The translations under genes and the position numbers were made by a program. The notes beneath the pieces were generated by a model, which saw nothing but the letters and a program-made list of their open reading frames with translations, did not search any database and was not told where the DNA came from. 55,859 nucleotides of DNA. Origin: a virus. Location: positions 1 through 55,859 of IMG/VR virus record IMGVR_UViG_3300044899_000002. One strand, given 5' to 3'. This document shows positions 1 to 6,067 of this stretch, one piece after another; the stretch's first letter is position 1, and every line of letters begins with the position of its first letter.

Positions 1-9
1 CGGGTCGGG

Positions 10-64
10 GGCGGGTCGTTCCCGCCTACACCAGGGACATTACCGTAAATGTCGGGGTTGTCAA
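10..64 (-). promoter_or_regulatory. Class I promoter-hairpin cassette, copy 1
   Basis: Read on the minus strand this is TTGACA (64-59), a 16-nt spacer containing CCCGACATTTACGG, then TAATGT (42-37), then a perfect inverted repeat GGCGGG-AACGA-CCCGCC (26-10) starting about 10 nt after the -10 box. It fires leftward out of the window, so the gene it drives is not visible. It closely matches copies 2-7, 10 and 12. Confidence 0.8.
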
Positions 65-78
65 GCCTTACACGCTGG

Positions 79-297
79 TTATTTCTGGGTGACCAGGCTG
101 CCGGGCTGTCGTAAAGGTGCCGGGTTGGCGGGTACCAAGTTAGCGGGTGCCGGGTGCTTGCGCACCAGGCCGTCCTTGCGCGGTGCCAGGTGCTTGCTGC
201 ACTCGGGGCACGCCACGGCCCCGGCGTAGCGGATGCCGCCGTGGGGACCCCTCCAGGTCACCGACAGCGCCCGCGCGCCGACGCCGGGGCAGTGCAT
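79..297 (-). CDS. Small protein with C-x-x-C motif, function unknown
   Basis: A 72-residue product with one CPEC pair near residue 33 and a basic, proline-rich C-terminal half; it could bind a metal but only two close cysteines are obvious. The ATG at 297 overlaps the stop of the upstream gene (TGATG), so translation is probably coupled; a GTG one codon earlier is possible. Last gene of a three-gene minus-strand group (1030 to 79), ending just before promoter copy 1. No family recognised. Confidence 0.65.
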   Translation of the reverse strand: MHCPGVGARALSVTWRGPHGGIRYAGAVACPECSKHLAPRKDGLVRKHPAPANLVPANPAPLRQPGSLVTQK

Positions 298-542
298 CAC
301 TCGCCGCCGTGCTCGGACGCCGACCCGCCCCAGCGATAGCCGCCGTGCTTGGCCATCGCTGCGAACAGGGGACGGCGGGCGACGTGCCAGCCGACGGGCA
401 GGAACCCGCCCGAGGCCAGGAACCCGTCCAGCGCCTCGAACAGGTCGGCACCGCGCTCCACGTCGCCCTGTGACAGCCGAGAACCGGCCCTCACGCGGGC
501 GACGAGGACGCGCAGCTCGTTCAGCGTCTCGTCGGGGTCCAT
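297..542 (-). CDS. Small protein, function unknown
   Basis: An 81-residue product beginning MDPDETLNELRV. The N-terminal half looks helical, and the C-terminal half is richer in Trp, Gly and aromatic residues. The ATG at 542 overlaps the stop codon of the upstream gene (TAATG) and its own stop overlaps the next start (TGATG), so it sits in the middle of a tightly coupled three-gene unit. A longer reading in this frame exists, but the coupled start is preferred. No family recognised. Confidence 0.7.
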   Translation of the reverse strand: MDPDETLNELRVLVARVRAGSRLSQGDVERGADLFEALDGFLASGGFLPVGWHVARRPLFAAMAKHGGYRWGGSASEHGGE

Positions 543-1030
543 TACCAACCCTGCTGCGCCTGGCTGGTGTCGGTCACCGCGTCGGTGCCCACCACCCGCC
601 CGTAGCGCCCCATCCGCTCGGCCACCGCAGGCTCGCCACCGGGTGCGGCCAGCGCGCGGGTGTCGGTGAACTGGTGGAGCGTGCCCCAGTTCGCCTCGCC
701 GATGAACGCCAGCAGACCCGCCCAGTTGAATCGGCGCGTCTCCTCGCCCGTGACGGCCCACCTGGTGACCTGCGTGCGGCCACGGCCCTCCACCCAGCCA
801 ATGGCGGCGTAGGTGTAGACCTTGCCGGACTGGTACCGGCTGAACATCACGAACTCGGGCAGACCCGCCTCCACGGGCGGCTGCTGGGGTCGTGACGCCT
901 CCAGCTCGGCACGCCGGGCGGCAGCCGCCTGCGTGGCGAGGTCCTTGGCGATGCGGGCAGCCTGGTCGGCCTGCGCCTGGAGCGCGGCGGCGTTGGTGGT
1001 GCTGATGCCGGTGAACGGTGATTCAGCCAT
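542..1030 (-). CDS. Protein of unknown function with N-terminal helical region
   Basis: A 162-residue product. Residues about 10-50 are Ala/Gln/Arg-rich and probably coiled coil; the rest is a mixed domain with several Trp and Tyr residues. The start at 1030 is chosen because AGGAGG lies 7-8 nt upstream, behind a CA-rich ACAACCAC leader seen before several other minus-strand genes. A start at 1090 would run into the tRNA-like element. First gene of a coupled trio. No family recognised. Confidence 0.75.
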   Translation of the reverse strand: MAESPFTGISTTNAAALQAQADQAARIAKDLATQAAAARRAELEASRPQQPPVEAGLPEFVMFSRYQSGKVYTYAAIGWVEGRGRTQVTRWAVTGEETRRFNWAGLLAFIGEANWGTLHQFTDTRALAAPGGEPAVAERMGRYGRVVGTDAVTDTSQAQQGW

Positions 1031-1064
1031 GCGGTTCCTCCTGTGGTTGTGGTTGGTCGTGCGT

Positions 1065-1137
1065 GGACCGAACGGGACTCGAACCCGCATCTCGCACTTA
1101 CGTCGGCTCTATTCCGGGGACTTGAGCTATCGGCCCG
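1065..1137 (-). tRNA. tRNA-like element, non-canonical or decayed
   Basis: On the minus strand a 73-nt stretch has a 7-bp acceptor stem (GGGCCGA with TCGGTCC, one G-U), TA at positions 8-9, a D stem GCTC/GAGC, and a good T arm (GCGGG, loop TTCGAGT, CCCGT). The D loop would be 14 nt, and only 17 nt remain between the D and T stems, so no canonical anticodon arm can be drawn and no amino acid is assigned. CCA is not encoded. It lies in the leader between two minus-strand genes and may be a decayed tRNA, a tRNA mimic or a recombination remnant. Confidence 0.5.
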
Positions 1138-1171
1138 TGTGCGCGTTGTCCGGTCGCGCCCCCGGTAGAAC

Positions 1172-1555
1172 CTAGCCGGGCAGCTCGGCCCCGTCGATGT
1201 GGTTGACCCAGTTGATGACGTGCAACACGTCCAGGCCGTTGGCGCTGTCCAGGTCGATGACCGCCACGCGGTCGCTGGACGCGGTGGCCAGGTTGTGGGC
1301 GCTGCCCGCCACCCACACCGGGGTCATGGTGTGCCAGGAGACGCCGCTGCGGTCGGCGGTGTCGCCCTCGGGGCGGGGCAGGCGGATGCTGCCATCGGTC
1401 AGGCCGATCATCACGTCGAACAGCACGGCCTCGCCGGACTCGATGCGGTCCACGCTGGCCATCTGGCCGGGGATGAGGGGGTAACTGACCCCGCCGTCCT
1501 GGCTGGGTCCACGACGGTCGGCGATGCCGGTGATGATGGCGATGGTGGTGGTCAT
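1172..1555 (-). CDS. Protein of unknown function
   Basis: A 127-residue, probably soluble beta-rich protein of alternating hydrophobic strands. GAGGAG lies 8-9 nt before the ATG at 1555. It is the first gene behind promoter copy 2, and its 5' leader carries the conserved hairpin. The tRNA-like element and a three-gene group follow downstream. No family recognised. Confidence 0.8.
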   Translation of the reverse strand: MTTTIAIITGIADRRGPSQDGGVSYPLIPGQMASVDRIESGEAVLFDVMIGLTDGSIRLPRPEGDTADRSGVSWHTMTPVWVAGSAHNLATASSDRVAVIDLDSANGLDVLHVINWVNHIDGAELPG

Positions 1556-1573
1556 GGGGTTCTCCTCGGTTCG

Positions 1574-1628
1574 GGCGGGTCGTTCCCGCCGGTACGGATG
1601 ACATTACCGTAAATGTCGGGGTTGTCAA
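1574..1628 (-). promoter_or_regulatory. Class I promoter-hairpin cassette, copy 2
   Basis: Minus strand: TTGACA (1628-1623), 16-nt spacer, TAATGT (1606-1601), then GGCGGG-AACGA-CCCGCC (1590-1574), then GAGGAG and the ATG at 1555. The promoter core matches copy 1. Confidence 0.85.
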
Positions 1629-1647
1629 GCCTTGCAACCTGGCAATT

Positions 1648-1794
1648 TCACCAGGTGCCCATCAGCCTCCCCACCGGGACGGCCAGCGGGCACGCGATGA
1701 CGAGCACCGCGCCCACGTCCAGCAGGAACGGCACCCGGCAGCGGTCGCCCGCCAGGACGAGGACCAGGCCGATGGCGAACAGCACCGCGAGCAT
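1648..1794 (-). CDS. Small two-helix membrane protein
   Basis: A 48-residue product made almost entirely of two hydrophobic segments (residues about 2-15 and 23-41) joined by a short charged turn, so it probably sits in the host inner membrane. The ATG at 1794 overlaps the stop of the upstream gene (TGATG). It ends just upstream of promoter copy 2. Role unknown; small membrane proteins in this position can act in exclusion or lysis, but nothing here shows that. Confidence 0.65.
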   Translation of the reverse strand: MLAVLFAIGLVLVLAGDRCRVPFLLDVGAVLVIACPLAVPVGRLMGTW

Positions 1795-1994
1795 CACCAC
1801 GGGACCACCGCCACCAGGACGTTGGGGTTGATGCGGCGGGCGGCGACGAGGCGCAGCAGCATGTCCCGTTGCCACGGGGGCAGCGGCACCGCCTCGGCGA
1901 GCAGGTGGACGCGCAGCTCACCCGGTGCCCAGCCCGTCCAGGACGCCACCCTGCGCGCCCGTAGACGGTGGCGCTGGAGGCGCAGGCGGGCCAT
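1794..1994 (-). CDS. Small basic protein, function unknown
   Basis: A 66-residue, arginine-rich product. The basic N-terminus (about residues 1-16) is followed by a Trp-containing helical region. Start ATG at 1994 and stop at 1794 both overlap neighbours by TGATG, which supports a real coupled gene. No recognised domain; the charge would allow nucleic-acid binding. Confidence 0.65.
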   Translation of the reverse strand: MARLRLQRHRLRARRVASWTGWAPGELRVHLLAEAVPLPPWQRDMLLRLVAARRINPNVLVAVVPW

Positions 1995-2353
1995 CACGGC
2001 ACCGCCAGCAGGAACTCGCTGCGGAGGAGGCACTGGCGGCGGTTGTGCGGCAGCCGGATGCAGAACAGCGGCGTGCCGTCGTTGGTCGCGGTCACCATGC
2101 TGATGGTGCCGCGCTTGCCCGCGTACTCCACCACGTCGCCCACGACGACCGGGGACACCAGCCGCCCCTCGCCCATCGTGCGCCCGCTGATGGCCCGATA
2201 GGCGGCGTCCTGCGCGGCGCGCTTGGTGTCGGTCAGGTGGTCGGCGACGATGCCCGGCCCGGCGACGGTCCACAGGGCGCGGTGGTGGCCGGACTCGGTG
2301 ACGGTGTACGGCCCGGCGAAATACGCGCCGGGGCGCAGGCGGGTCCACTTCAT
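1994..2353 (-). CDS. Protein of unknown function
   Basis: A 119-residue beta-rich protein with a central strand-rich segment (around residues 66-100) that resembles a small barrel, but no family is recognised. Its ATG at 2353 overlaps the upstream stop (TGATG), and its stop overlaps the next start. Second gene of a coupled run 2595-1648. Confidence 0.75.
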   Translation of the reverse strand: MKWTRLRPGAYFAGPYTVTESGHHRALWTVAGPGIVADHLTDTKRAAQDAAYRAISGRTMGEGRLVSPVVVGDVVEYAGKRGTISMVTATNDGTPLFCIRLPHNRRQCLLRSEFLLAVP

Positions 2354-2595
2354 CGCCGCAGTCCTTGGTAGTAGCGGCTGATCTGGACGTTCAGCTCGGC
2401 GATGTTGCGGTCAATCTGCATTGCCGCCGTCTCGTTGGCGATGCGGTCGCCGCCCGAGGTGCGCAGGATGGCGGCGGCGGTGGCCAGCGTCTCCCGTGTC
2501 TTGGTGGCGCGGTTGACGCCCGTGCGGCTGGTGATGGCCTTGGCCGGGTCGGCGACCCTGCTGGCCGTCACTCCTGGCGTGGCTGGTGTGGACAT
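2350..2595 (-). CDS. Small helical protein, function unknown
   Basis: An 81-residue product, Thr/Ala-rich at the N-terminus and helical over residues about 25-80, ending in YYQGLRR. The ATG at 2595 has AGGAGG about 11 nt upstream and the CA-rich ACAACCAC element before that. It starts the coupled run to 1648. No family recognised. Confidence 0.75.
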   Translation of the reverse strand: MSTPATPGVTASRVADPAKAITSRTGVNRATKTRETLATAAAILRTSGGDRIANETAAMQIDRNIAELNVQISRYYQGLRR

Positions 2596-2627
2596 GGTGG
2601 TGGTTCCTCCTGGTGGTTGTGGATGGA

Positions 2628-2810
2628 CTACAGCAGGCGGCTGATGCCGCTGGGGATGCGGGCGGACCCGCCACACCCGCACAGCGTGCGGGCGGCGTAC
2701 TCGGGCGAGGGGCAGCAGGCGTTGGCGTGGAACTCGTCCCACCACTCCTCACGGGTCAGGGCGTTCTCGAACGCCTCGGCCAGGTTGACCTCGGTGCCGC
2801 CGGACCACAT
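2628..2810 (-). CDS. Small cysteine-containing protein, function unknown
   Basis: A 60-residue product with an acidic, aromatic N-terminal half (EEWWDEF) and four cysteines (ACC and CGCGG) in the C-terminal half that could bind a metal. The ATG at 2810 overlaps the stop of the upstream gene (TGATG). No family recognised. Confidence 0.65.
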   Translation of the reverse strand: MWSGGTEVNLAEAFENALTREEWWDEFHANACCPSPEYAARTLCGCGGSARIPSGISRLL

Positions 2811-3013
2811 CAGGCGATCCGCTCGGCCTGCGCGAGCGCGTCACGCGCTGCGGCCATCAGCTCGCCGAACACCTCGGGGGTGTCGGTGAACAGCTCGGCG
2901 CGGTCCACCATGTCGGCGGCGTAGGCCAGCAGACGCGCACGCCGGTCGGCGAGCTGCACGCGCGCCTCGGCGGCGTTGCGGGCGGTGAGCCGGGGGAGTG
3001 AGATGGTGGCCAT
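2810..3013 (-). CDS. Small helical protein, function unknown
   Basis: A 67-residue Ala/Arg/Leu-rich protein, helical across residues 11-65 and probably coiled coil. AAAGGGGG precedes the ATG at 3013. First gene behind promoter copy 3; it is translationally coupled to the following 60-residue gene. Confidence 0.75.
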   Translation of the reverse strand: MATISLPRLTARNAAEARVQLADRRARLLAYAADMVDRAELFTDTPEVFGELMAAARDALAQAERIA

Positions 3014-3036
3014 GTGGCCCCCTTTCGGGTCAGGGC

Positions 3037-3095
3037 GGCGGGTAGGTCCCGCCTGCTGATAGAAACAACTTTACCGTAAAACTCGGGATTGTCAA
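3037..3095 (-). promoter_or_regulatory. Class I promoter-hairpin cassette, copy 3
   Basis: Minus strand: TTGACA (3095-3090), 16-nt spacer with CCCGAGTTTTACGG, TAAAGT (3073-3068), then GGCGGG-ACCTA-CCCGCC (3053-3037) and the ribosome-binding site of the gene starting at 3013. The -10 to hairpin gap is about 14 nt here, against 10-14 nt in the other copies. Confidence 0.85.
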
Positions 3096-3126
3096 ACCCG
3101 AGTTTTCCCGGCCTCGTTTTGCCTGG

Positions 3127-3306
3127 TCAGGCGTTGCAAACCCCCTCGTAGCGGTCGGCGCGCGTGATGCTCGCGCCTCGGTGGTGGGCGCGGCACTCGG
3201 CCCGCGCCTCGTCATAGGTGCCGGTGAACGCCACCGCGAGGTCCTGCCCCTCGGGGCCGACCGTCTCGATGACCCAGAACAGCTCGGCCAGCGCGGCGGT
3301 GCTCAT
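3127..3306 (-). CDS. Small protein, function unknown
   Basis: A 59-residue product with the pattern FWVIETVGPEG...YDEARAECRAHH: a short beta-rich start followed by a helix. Similar short single-domain proteins are common in actinophages, but no function is known to me. The start at 3306 is chosen from the ATGA overlap with the upstream stop. Confidence 0.7.
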   Translation of the reverse strand: MSTAALAELFWVIETVGPEGQDLAVAFTGTYDEARAECRAHHRGASITRADRYEGVCNA

Positions 3307-3509
3307 TTGTCCTCGCCGATGTAGCCCTGGCACTGGAGCACGGGGCCGTAGGCGGGCACCCAGTTCGAGGTGCGCACGATGCTGGCCTCGCCCACCGAGG
3401 TGTAGGCGTCCGAGGCGTCGGTGGCCCGGCGCAGGAACATCGGGTCATAGGACCCGTGCTGTGCCCACACTGCGCCCGTCTCGGGGTTGTGGTGGATGGT
3501 GACGCGCAT
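3303..3509 (-). CDS. Small protein, function unknown
   Basis: A 68-residue product with a beta-rich N-terminus (MRVTIHHNPETG). AGGAGG stands just before the ATG at 3509. It is the first gene behind promoter copy 4 and overlaps the next gene by ATGA. No family recognised. Confidence 0.75.
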   Translation of the reverse strand: MRVTIHHNPETGAVWAQHGSYDPMFLRRATDASDAYTSVGEASIVRTSNWVPAYGPVLQCQGYIGEDK

Positions 3510-3529
3510 GGTGGCCTCCTGGCCTCGGG

Positions 3530-3584
3530 GGCGGGTTGGTCCCGCCTACAAGAACAACAATACCGTAAAACTCGGGATTGTCAA
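3530..3584 (-). promoter_or_regulatory. Class I promoter-hairpin cassette, copy 4
   Basis: Minus strand: TTGACA (3584-3579), 16-nt spacer CCCGAGTTTTACGG, TATTGT (3562-3557), hairpin GGCGGG-ACCAA-CCCGCC (3546-3530). The TGA stop of the upstream gene (3583-3581) lies inside the -35 box. Confidence 0.88.
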
Positions 3585-3736
3585 ACCTCGCCCGCGTTGT
3601 GGGCGTCGGCCATCGTCTGGGCGGCGTGCTCGCGCACGTAGCTCACCGACACCCAGCCACAGGGGCACTCGGCCCGCCAGGGCTGGCGGCTGCCCGCCGG
3701 GGCACCGAACACCCCGGCGGAACACGCCTGCGCCAT
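3581..3736 (-). CDS. Small CPCGW-motif protein, function unknown
   Basis: A 51-residue product with ECPCGW near residue 23 and a helix ending in H-N-A-G. The W..ECPCGW..A...A..H pattern is one I have seen in short actinophage proteins of unknown role; two cysteines could contribute to a zinc site. The ATG at 3736 overlaps the stop of the upstream gene. Its stop codon is embedded in promoter copy 4. Confidence 0.7.
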   Translation of the reverse strand: MAQACSAGVFGAPAGSRQPWRAECPCGWVSVSYVREHAAQTMADAHNAGEV

Positions 3737-4047
3737 CAGGCGACCGCCTGGAGGGCGAGCGTGGCCGTGCTGGCGACGAGTTTGAACGCCCACGCGCTGT
3801 CAAGGGCAGGGATCAGCCCCTCTACGTGGTCCATCAGCACCGAGGTGCCCGCGATGTCGTCCCACGTCCAGGAGAACCCCAGACGCGCGTCCACGACGCG
3901 GTGGCAGCCCTTGCACACCGACCCCTCGCACACGCCGGTCACGGCGGCACCGCAGCACGCGGTGAGCCAGAACCCGACGGCCTGGCCGTCCTCGGCCTGG
4001 ACAGCCAACGAACCGACCTCGGTGGAGGTGATGATGATGGGGGCCAT
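3736..4047 (-). CDS. Putative zinc-ribbon protein, function unknown
   Basis: A 103-residue protein. Residues about 31-49 carry five cysteines (CC...C....C..C) and a histidine, consistent with a zinc ribbon; the C-terminal half is a Trp-containing domain ending in an Ala-rich helix. GAGGAGG precedes the ATG at 4047. First gene behind promoter copy 5. Confidence 0.75.
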   Translation of the reverse strand: MAPIIITSTEVGSLAVQAEDGQAVGFWLTACCGAAVTGVCEGSVCKGCHRVVDARLGFSWTWDDIAGTSVLMDHVEGLIPALDSAWAFKLVASTATLALQAVA

Positions 4048-4081
4048 TTTGGCCTCCTCTCTGCCCCGGCGGGGCGACGGC

Positions 4082-4139
4082 GGCGGGACGGTCCCGCCTG
4101 GTCTGAGAACAACAATACCGTAAAACTCGGGTAAGTCAA
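4082..4139 (-). promoter_or_regulatory. Class I promoter-hairpin cassette, copy 5
   Basis: Minus strand: TTGACT (4139-4134), 16-nt spacer TACCCGAGTTTTACGG, TATTGT (4117-4112), hairpin GGCGGG-ACCGT-CCCGCC (4098-4082). A second small hairpin (GCCCC-GCC-GGGGC, 4075-4063) follows in the leader, close to the ribosome-binding site. Confidence 0.85.
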
Positions 4140-4148
4140 ACCCGCAGG

Positions 4149-4385
4149 TCAGCCCCGGTAAACGCGGGTGATGCTGTACTGCGTGCCGCCCACGATGACC
4201 TGCGCGCGGGTGTAGCGCATCCCGGCGGTCGGGGTGACATCGGTGACCGGGGCGTCCAGGTCGATGCCCTTGGCGGCGTCCCCGATGACCGTGGCCAGCT
4301 CGGCGACGGCGGCGTCAAAGCTGTCGCCCTCGTAGTGGGTAACGGCCAGGTCGGCGTCCAGGGCGGTGGCGGTGTAGGTGATCAT
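4149..4385 (-). CDS. Small protein, function unknown
   Basis: A 78-residue product: beta strand, a central Ala/Val-rich helix (residues about 22-40), then strands. Monocistronic between cassettes 6 and 5. GAGGAG precedes the ATG at 4385. No family recognised. Confidence 0.75.
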   Translation of the reverse strand: MITYTATALDADLAVTHYEGDSFDAAVAELATVIGDAAKGIDLDAPVTDVTPTAGMRYTRAQVIVGGTQYSITRVYRG

Positions 4386-4399
4386 CGTGGCCTCTCCTC

Positions 4400-4454
4400 G
4401 GCGGGTCCGTCCCGCCTATGAGAACAACAATACCGTAAAAGTCGGGATTGTCAA
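4400..4454 (-). promoter_or_regulatory. Class I promoter-hairpin cassette, copy 6
   Basis: Minus strand: TTGACA (4454-4449), 16-nt spacer CCCGACTTTTACGG, TATTGT (4432-4427), hairpin GGCGGG-ACGGA-CCCGCC (4416-4400), then GAGGAG and the ATG at 4385. Confidence 0.88.
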
Positions 4455-4497
4455 ACCCTGGTCAGGATTACACCCCTGACCAGGGCCGACGAGTCGT

Positions 4498-5256
4498 CTA
4501 CCTCGGGCGCTCGCGCCGCACGATGGAGAACAGCAGCCCCTCCACGGTGCGCGTGATGACCTGGTGCGGGCCGGGGTTGGTGCTCGGGTCCATCTTGGGC
4601 ACCTCCTCGTAGGCGCAAGCTGCCAGCGCAGCCGCCCGGCGGAACGCCCACACGTCGCGCTGCTGGGTGATGTCGCGGTTGCGGGTCAGGTAGCCCGCCT
4701 CACCGAGGAGCGCCTGCTGGAGGTGGTACTGGGCGTCCGCCAGCTCGGTCGTCTGCGCGATGCGGACGTGGGCCATTGCGCGCGTCTCATCGCTGGCCAT
4801 GTGGTCGGCGGTGTCGCGGGTGACGTAGAAATCGGCGGCAGGCTCGGCCTCCAGGCGCAGCCCGCCGTCCTCGGTGGGGACACCCTCGGCCAGGATTGCC
4901 TCGGCGGCGTCCACGTCGGGGACCTCGGTGACGGCCTCCTCGGCGACGACCTCGGCCACGTCCAGGCCGAGCTTGTCGGCCAGCAGCGCCCGCATGGTGG
5001 CGGCGGGGATGTCGCCCCAACCCTCGGTCACCGTCTCGGGCCAGCGGTCGGACGGCTTGCCGTTGAACTTGACCGGCACGACCGGGTAGACGGGGGTTCC
5101 GCCGTGGTAGCGGTCGGTGCTGGCCTTGTAGGCGGCGGCGAACGACTTGTGCCAGGTGCCCCCGGTGTAGGCGACGTAGGGCATGGTGCCCGAGCTGCGG
5201 GTGATGGGGTCGGCCTCGGTGCCGGGGACCTGTGCGACGAAAGTGACGGTGGCCAT
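4498..5256 (-). CDS. Protein of unknown function, largest of the left-end set
   Basis: A 252-residue soluble protein. The N-terminal third is beta-rich with many Tyr and Pro; residues about 85-165 are acidic and Ala/Glu-rich; the C-terminal part is helical (ADAQYHLQQALLGEAGYL) and ends in a basic tail. GAGGAG precedes the ATG at 5256. It is the only gene behind promoters 7 and 8, which stand in tandem. No family recognised. Confidence 0.8.
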   Translation of the reverse strand: MATVTFVAQVPGTEADPITRSSGTMPYVAYTGGTWHKSFAAAYKASTDRYHGGTPVYPVVPVKFNGKPSDRWPETVTEGWGDIPAATMRALLADKLGLDVAEVVAEEAVTEVPDVDAAEAILAEGVPTEDGGLRLEAEPAADFYVTRDTADHMASDETRAMAHVRIAQTTELADAQYHLQQALLGEAGYLTRNRDITQQRDVWAFRRAAALAACAYEEVPKMDPSTNPGPHQVITRTVEGLLFSIVRRERPR

Positions 5257-5274
5257 GATTTTCTCCTCTGGTTC

Positions 5275-5329
5275 GGCGGGTTGTTCCCGCCTCTGAGAAC
5301 AACAATACCGTAAAACTCGGGATTGTCAA
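5275..5329 (-). promoter_or_regulatory. Class I promoter-hairpin cassette, copy 7
   Basis: Minus strand: TTGACA (5329-5324), 16-nt spacer CCCGAGTTTTACGG, TATTGT (5307-5302), hairpin GGCGGG-AACAA-CCCGCC (5291-5275), then GAGGAG and the ATG at 5256. Confidence 0.88.
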
Positions 5330-5386
5330 ACCCCAATCGGCACCAATTTCGCGCGAATAAACACCCCACTATTTTGTGGGTCCCCT

Positions 5387-5446
5387 GGTACCGACCCCGG
5401 TGCCCGGCTCCGAGGACCAGTTTACCGTAAAAGTCGGGTAAGTCAA
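5387..5446 (-). promoter_or_regulatory. Promoter copy 8 with a divergent 5' hairpin
   Basis: Minus strand: TTGACT (5446-5441), 16-nt spacer TACCCGACTTTTACGG, TAAACT (5424-5419). The usual GGCGGG hairpin is absent; at the same place is GGCACCG-GGGT-CGGTACC (5404-5387), a 7-bp stem with one G-U. No gene lies between it and promoter copy 7, so it either adds a second start for the 252-residue gene or makes a short RNA. Confidence 0.65.
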
Positions 5447-5470
5447 GGGCCAGTTTCCCGAGGTCGGCGG

Positions 5471-5482
5471 TAGACTGCGGCC
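5471..5482 (+). promoter_or_regulatory. Predicted leaderless promoter -10 box
   Basis: TAGACT (5471-5476) ends 6 nt before the ATG at 5483, and no Shine-Dalgarno is present. This places the transcript start at or next to the start codon. The -35 region is weak. Same geometry as at 8751, 9202, 20478, 23239, 36113, 39617 and 42905. Confidence 0.6.
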
Positions 5483-6067
5483 ATGACCCACCGACTCGTC
5501 TACCTCATCGGCCAGCCTGGCGCGGGTAAGTCCCAGCTCATGGCCCGGTTGACGCTGCCGTTTCAGCGCGTGGCCATCGGCACCGACGAGGCACCCGTGG
5601 CCCATGACCAGCTATGGCGCGCCGTGGACCCCGAGCGCGACACCGCCAGCGACACCCATGAGTGCGTGGGTGCCGAGATCGGCGTGCGCCGTCCCTCGTT
5701 CGGCGGCACCGATGCGCTGCCGTCCTCGGTGATTGACCAGGCCGTCCCCTGGCTGGCCAGCGTGCCGTACCGCCTCCTGCTCGCCGAGGGCGCGCGGCTG
5801 GCCAACCGGCGGTTCCTGGACGCCGCCCTCGGGGCCGGGTACACCGTCACCCTGGTGCTGCTGGACCACGACGACGCCGACGTGTGGCGCAAGCGCCGGG
5901 CCAAGCTCATCGGTCGGGACCAGAACGCCTCATGGGTCAAGGGTCGGCTGACGGCCAGCCGCAACCTGGCCGAGCAATTCCGCAACGTGCCCGGCGTGGC
6001 CGTCATCGTCGGCGCGCCTGACGACGTGTTCGAGCAGGTCCGCAGCGTAATCTCGGGCGATGCCTGA
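5483..6067 (+). CDS. P-loop NTPase/kinase-like protein upstream of terminase
   Basis: A 194-residue protein with a Walker A motif GQPGAGKSQ at residues 10-18. It is followed by a mixed alpha/beta fold and an Arg/Lys-rich helix (residues about 136-157) that could form a lid, as in small kinases of the AAA/zeta-toxin-like class. Substrate unknown. It is the first gene of the rightward virion operon and overlaps the terminase start by 8 nt. A small-terminase role is possible from position, but the P-loop is not typical of small terminases. Confidence 0.85.
   Translation: MTHRLVYLIGQPGAGKSQLMARLTLPFQRVAIGTDEAPVAHDQLWRAVDPERDTASDTHECVGAEIGVRRPSFGGTDALPSSVIDQAVPWLASVPYRLLLAEGARLANRRFLDAALGAGYTVTLVLLDHDDADVWRKRRAKLIGRDQNASWVKGRLTASRNLAEQFRNVPGVAVIVGAPDDVFEQVRSVISGDA

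Noticed and set aside
1031-1090. Upstream start at 1090 for the gene ending at 542.
   Set aside because: It would translate the 3' part of the tRNA-like element and ignore the AGGAGG site that serves the ATG at 1030.
5369-5605. A minus-strand reading frame of 78 residues across promoter 8.
   Set aside because: No ribosome-binding site, overlaps the plus-strand P-loop gene and both promoters, and has low-complexity composition.
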